From contig JAFQBE010000005.1 in assembly GCA_017416765.1 (NCBI GenBank), positions 43,877 to 107,876 of the forward strand: DNA of 64,000 nucleotides. The letters run 5' to 3'. This DNA is from Clostridia bacterium. Lineage in GTDB: Bacteria > Bacillota > Clostridia > Oscillospirales > Acutalibacteraceae. Made by a program: the position numbers and the translations under genes. Shown here in pieces: positions 60,663 through 64,000 of the stretch; within the stretch, counting starts at the first letter, position 1; each line of letters starts with the position of its first letter. Below the pieces are notes generated by a model. It saw only the letters and a program-made list of their open reading frames with translations, ran no database searches and was not told where the DNA came from.

Positions 60663-61418
60663 CTAATTGTTTTTATTCTCTGTCTGCTTCGGCTTTTCTC
60701 TGCGTTCGATGTTGTTATACAGGAAATTGTCCGCACTTCCTGTTATAATCATACTACCCGGTCGGGTATAAACGGTTGCATTTTCCTGCATTTTTACCGA
60801 CTTGTTTTTTGAGGCTATGCCGTTAATGATAAGAAAACCGACAAGCAGACCTATCAGAAGCGAAACGGGCAGCCATATAATTGAAACGCCGTCCTTTTCT
60901 TCGCTTGCGCCTACTGTATCAGTATCGCTATACAAAAGTTCTCCGTCATAAACATATCCGCCTGAGTAGCCGTTTTCAAGATATTCTACACCAAGCTCAT
61001 AGCAGGCATAAATTCCGCCATGATAGCTGTCATTGCTGTCATACGCATCAATCATGCTGTCAACGGCGGCATCGCTGAAATATTCATCTGCGTTGCCCGA
61101 AATGAAAGTGGAATATGTTTTGTTCCAATCGTCATGAACAATTATAAGTCCGTTCTCATTATCGGTATAATCGTAATAAGTTCCCGATGCAAATTTATCG
61201 GCAGTTACATCGCCCGTACCTTCGGTTATGCAGAAAAGCACGGTAACACCGTAAGCGGTTTCGAGCTTTTTGGCAAATAAATCAAGTTCTTCAATTTCAC
61301 TTGAAGAAAGCTTATCAGCGTAGTCAATAACATACTCCTGAGTGTAAGCAGATGCAGAGAATACAAACGAAACACAAATCAAAGCTGCAATAATTATTGC
61401 AAAAATCTTTTTAGTCAT
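60663..61418 (-). CDS. TPM-domain secreted membrane protein
   Basis: 251 residues. Signal peptide 1-24, TPM (TLP18.3/Psb32/MOLO-1) domain about 28-165 ('YVIDYADKLSSSEIEELDLFAKKLE', 'NGLIIVHDDWNKTYSTFISG'), a transmembrane helix about 186-205 and a cytosolic basic tail. TPM domains occur in membrane quality-control and stress operons; the fold can act as a phosphatase or as a chaperone-like module. Confidence 0.82.
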   Translation of the reverse strand: MTKKIFAIIIAALICVSFVFSASAYTQEYVIDYADKLSSSEIEELDLFAKKLETAYGVTVLFCITEGTGDVTADKFASGTYYDYTDNENGLIIVHDDWNKTYSTFISGNADEYFSDAAVDSMIDAYDSNDSYHGGIYACYELGVEYLENGYSGGYVYDGELLYSDTDTVGASEEKDGVSIIWLPVSLLIGLLVGFLIINGIASKNKSVKMQENATVYTRPGSMIITGSADNFLYNNIERREKPKQTENKNN

Positions 61419-61433
61419 ATCTTCCGCACCTCC

Positions 61434-62504
61434 TTAAAGCAGCTCAATCAGCCACATAAGGCCGTAAATTACTGCGCCTATGCCTGCACCGAGTAAAAGT
61501 GAAGCCTTGGTGACGGCTTTTTTATCGGTCGGAATATTGCCGACGAATTTACCCGTCTGTCCGTTCATTGCAAAGGTGAAATTCTCACCGTTCCACTTTG
61601 TGTTAAGAATCCACACGGGATAGAGTGCATATTTATAAATGCCGTTGGCGACGTTCATATTTGCGCCCTGATTTTCAACCTCGTCATATCCCTTTACGGT
61701 CTCTTTGAATGAATCAATTATGCTCTGTCTGATTCTTTCATTGGCTCTGGGCATACTTTCTTCGGCTGTGACATCGTATTTGTCTGCAAGATAGCCTGCG
61801 AGATATGCGGTATTGAAGTCCACCGCCTGCGTCAAATCAAAGGGTTCAACGGATTCCATAAGGTCGTCGGGCATTTTTGTTGAGCCGTCAACGGGAATAT
61901 TGTCAAAGCCTATATTGCCGCTTCTGTAAATGTCAAAATACGAGGTTTCGGTGTATTCGTAATTTTCGTCCGACCATGTCTTTACCTTTTTGGCTTTATA
62001 GTTTGCGTTACCTATTGCATCGCAGGTAAAAAGCCAATGAGGTACATATACACCCTTGATTTCTTCAAGGCGATTATCGGTAAGGAATGATTTAGGCACG
62101 AATTTTTTGGTTGAGATATGCTTTTTGAGTGCTTCCTTTGCCGCTTTTTTATCGAACTTGAAAGGAATTACAAGGTCAGGCTTTAATGCACCGGAAAACT
62201 GTCCCTTCATAACAACCTGATTGCCGCAGTATGGGCAGGTTGTTGCACCTGTTGTGGTATCGGCAACAATTTCACCGCCGCAGGAATTGCAGGCATAAAC
62301 GCTCATGCCATCGGTTTCGCCTGCGCCCCACTGTGCACCCTGTGAATTCCAGTTGATTTGCTCAACCTGATTTGATGTATCTTCGGGCATAGCGGTAATA
62401 TCAAACTCGGTATCACAATAGGGGCATTTCAGCCTTTGTGCACCGGTGTTGAACTCAACCGCACCGCCGCAGCACGGACATTTCTGTTCAAGTATTGTTG
62501 ACAA
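61434..62504 (-). CDS. double zinc-ribbon protein with C-terminal membrane helix
   Basis: 356 residues. Zinc ribbons at 9-34 (CPCCGG, CPYC) and 72-95 (CNSCGG, CPYC). A large conserved middle domain (about 105-315; 'KPDLVIPFKFDKKAAKEALKKH', 'GVYVPHWLFTCDA', 'YKYALYPVWILNTKW') and a transmembrane helix about 335-353. Architecture known from Clostridia next to TPM and SPFH genes. Likely membrane-attached, possibly a metal- or stress-sensing scaffold. Confidence 0.78.
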   Translation of the reverse strand: MSTILEQKCPCCGGAVEFNTGAQRLKCPYCDTEFDITAMPEDTSNQVEQINWNSQGAQWGAGETDGMSVYACNSCGGEIVADTTTGATTCPYCGNQVVMKGQFSGALKPDLVIPFKFDKKAAKEALKKHISTKKFVPKSFLTDNRLEEIKGVYVPHWLFTCDAIGNANYKAKKVKTWSDENYEYTETSYFDIYRSGNIGFDNIPVDGSTKMPDDLMESVEPFDLTQAVDFNTAYLAGYLADKYDVTAEESMPRANERIRQSIIDSFKETVKGYDEVENQGANMNVANGIYKYALYPVWILNTKWNGENFTFAMNGQTGKFVGNIPTDKKAVTKASLLLGAGIGAVIYGLMWLIELL

Positions 62505-62506
62505 GG

Positions 62507-62665
62507 TTAATCATCTCCTTGTTTATTTGTATCTGTCTGAGAATAAACCATACCGTCTTTGTCCGGTACATAGAATTTGGTTTTGTAATACCATACGCCT
62601 GCCGCAATGGCGGCAATCAATGCAACAATCACAATAATAATGACTGCGTTTTTCATCCTGTTCAT
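62507..62665 (-). CDS. small single-pass membrane protein
   Basis: 52 residues from ATG 62665, overlapping the upstream stop (ATGA). One hydrophobic segment about 8-26 and a hydrophilic tail ('DKDGMVYSQTDTNKQGDD'). Unknown function, translationally coupled to both neighbours. Confidence 0.6.
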   Translation of the reverse strand: MNRMKNAVIIIVIVALIAAIAAGVWYYKTKFYVPDKDGMVYSQTDTNKQGDD

Positions 62666-63618
62666 CTCTGACGGGGTGTTCCGCAGCAAGCGCAGAATGC
62701 ACCGCTTTCGTTTGTTGCGTTACAAGCGGGACATACCCAAGCCTGTGATACGGGCTGCTGAGAATAAGCAGGCTGCTGATTGTAGCCCTGATTCATCGGC
62801 TGGTTATAACCGTTGTTCATCGGTTGGTTGTAACCGTTATTCATTGGCTGATTATATCCGTTAGCAGGAGCATAGCCCTGGTTCATCGGCTGATTATATG
62901 CATTCTGCTGAGCATAGGGATTGGGCTGACCGTATGCACCTGCAGGAGCATAGCCCTGATTCATAGGCATACCGTTATTCATAGGCTGGTTATAGCCGCC
63001 GGTCATCGGCATACCTGCATTACCGTTCTGTGTGAGGTTGTTTATAACCTGCTGTGCCATCTGCTGGTAGCGGTTATATTCCATTGTGCCCATACCCTCA
63101 ACATCGCTGTCGTTGAGTTTTGCTGTAATTTCATCGAAATAAGGGTTGTTTACCTTGATGTCAATATAGAAATCGTATGTAAACTTGTATCTCGGCGGAT
63201 TGTAGCTTACTTCCTCGCCGTCTTTACCCTGTGTATAGATTTCTTCACGGTCTTCATCTACCCTGAGATTACAGCCCGTAACACTTGAAAGCGGAATAAC
63301 ATCGGGGTTTTCATCGCTCCAGCTGCCGGGATTTCGGCTTGAAACAACAAAGCTCTGCTTCATCGGGTCGATGTATATTTTATCGTCCTCACCAAAGGTG
63401 AACATTGGTGAAAAGCCGGCAAGAATCTGCTTGTTCTGCTCTCTGTAGGCAAGCTGCTGTTTGATTTCGCCAACAGTAGAGCTTCTTCTGTCGCTGAAAA
63501 ACGGTGAAAGCTTTTTTGCGCAGTCCTTGCACATATTGCCGTCTTCAAGCTTTCTGTTACCGAGTAGTCCGATTTTGTCGCCGCAGATGTCACAATATTT
63601 CTTGTCAAAAAGTCCCAT
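62662..63618 (-). CDS. DUF4428-type zinc-finger protein with Asn/Gln/Pro-rich repeats
   Basis: 318 residues. N-terminal Cys-rich domain (CDICGDKIG, CKDC) of the DUF4428 type, a beta domain about 65-165, then a low-complexity region about 195-290 built from repeats 'NQPMNNGY' and 'NQGYAPA', and a C-terminal zinc ribbon (CPACNAT, CACCG). The repeats are likely an intrinsically disordered linker. Starts 'MGLFDKK', similar to the DUF6935 protein. Confidence 0.75.
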   Translation of the reverse strand: MGLFDKKYCDICGDKIGLLGNRKLEDGNMCKDCAKKLSPFFSDRRSSTVGEIKQQLAYREQNKQILAGFSPMFTFGEDDKIYIDPMKQSFVVSSRNPGSWSDENPDVIPLSSVTGCNLRVDEDREEIYTQGKDGEEVSYNPPRYKFTYDFYIDIKVNNPYFDEITAKLNDSDVEGMGTMEYNRYQQMAQQVINNLTQNGNAGMPMTGGYNQPMNNGMPMNQGYAPAGAYGQPNPYAQQNAYNQPMNQGYAPANGYNQPMNNGYNQPMNNGYNQPMNQGYNQQPAYSQQPVSQAWVCPACNATNESGAFCACCGTPRQR

Positions 63619-63642
63619 AGTTAAATCTCCTTTTATAATAAT

Positions 63643-64000
63643 TTATTGAATATCGTTTGAATCGAAGGTGTCACCGCATTCGGGGCAGAACTTGGGGGGA
63701 TTGTGGGGGTCTTCGGGTTTCCAACCGCACTTGTCACACTGGTAAAGCGGTGCGCCTGCAGGCTTCTTCTGTCCGCAGTTGGGGCAGAACTTGCCTTTGT
63801 TTACGGCTCCGCAAGCACAGGTCCAGCCCTCTGCCTCCGGCTTCTTTGCTCCGCATTCCGTGCAGAATTTACCGCTTGCCGTTGCGCCGCAGGCACATTT
63901 CCAACTGTCAGCAGCAGGAGTCGGTGCAGACTGCTGCTGTTGAGCAAACTGCTGTTGCTGCTGTACACCTGCCTGATACATCTGCGCCGCATTAAAGCCG
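63643..64000 (-). CDS. C-terminal part of SPFH-domain/zinc-ribbon protein (partial)
   Basis: Open to the right edge, so this is the last 118 residues. A Gln-rich linker ('MYQAGVQQQQQFAQQQQ'), then three zinc ribbons: CACGATASGKFCTECG, CACGAVNKGKFCPNCG and CDKCGWKPEDP...CPECG. This tail is characteristic of the large SPFH-domain proteins with zinc ribbons; the SPFH part lies outside the window. Confidence 0.72.
   Translation of the reverse strand, partial: GFNAAQMYQAGVQQQQQFAQQQQSAPTPAADSWKCACGATASGKFCTECGAKKPEAEGWTCACGAVNKGKFCPNCGQKKPAGAPLYQCDKCGWKPEDPHNPPKFCPECGDTFDSNDIQ

Noticed and set aside
1-64000. CRISPR arrays, rRNA genes, insertion sequences with transposases
   Set aside because: No regularly spaced short repeats with unique spacers, no rRNA-like sequence, and no transposase frame were found; the only repeat families are those listed.

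Overview
The window reads as the chromosome of a gut or rumen Clostridia, most likely a Ruminococcus-like member of the Oscillospirales. The support is moderate-to-low GC, Gram-positive Shine-Dalgarno sites with TTG/GTG starts, cohesin and dockerin modules, a SpoVT remnant, and the Firmicutes order ylxM-ffh-rpsP-khpA-rimM-trmD. Species cannot be assigned from the sequence alone.

Layout. (1) 1-4.5 kb: a partial unknown gene, an S24-like/DUF6809 pair, an AgrC/AgrA-like two-component pair and an XRE regulator. Four direct repeats with an exact 20-bp period lie beside the response-regulator promoter, followed by a small promoter-terminator unit. (2) 4.7-17.9 kb: a cellulosome-like cluster. It has two membrane-anchored single-cohesin proteins, a 2050-residue secreted dockerin protein with an M23-like domain, and a 1675-residue scaffoldin with LRRs, about three cohesin-type modules, a dockerin and a C-terminal membrane tail. 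(3) 18.0-22.4 kb: a recombination module. A roughly 690-nt stretch dense in predicted helices precedes a tyrosine recombinase, a small ORF and a large serine recombinase. The serine recombinase is fused in frame to the C-terminal three quarters of SpoVT. This is what an integrative element inserted in spoVT would leave at one junction. The 5' part of spoVT is not in the window, so much or all of the sequence to the left could be element cargo.

(4) 22.5-33.2 kb: a TetR regulator with three matching operators and a GPH-type transporter; a citrate synthase operon; a transporter plus LRR protein; a HAD hydrolase; and an XRE regulator divergent from a secreted PPC/Ig-like protein across a perfect 13-bp dyad. 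(5) 33.4-38.6 kb: tRNA-Arg(ACG) with two upstream-ordered copies of a repeat ending in the tRNA 3' sequence, then HAD, thiN, trmB, PHP, DivIVA-like and DapA-like genes. (6) 38.6-45.5 kb: a phage head module (terS, terL, portal, protease, decoration protein, capsid, connectors, tail-terminator-like) with no tail, lysis, replication or integrase genes.

(7) 45.7-51.6 kb: phosphoesterase, CDF transporter, methyltransferase, XRE membrane protein and a ThDP enzyme. (8) 51.9-55.8 kb: the SRP/ribosome-maturation operon. (9) 56.1-64.0 kb: two lipoproteins, then a cluster of DUF6935, TPM-domain, zinc-ribbon, DUF4428-type and SPFH-tail proteins running off the right edge. The most notable observations are the recombinase-spoVT junction, the large structured region next to it, the cohesin-dockerin cluster possibly carried by that element, and the tailless head module.
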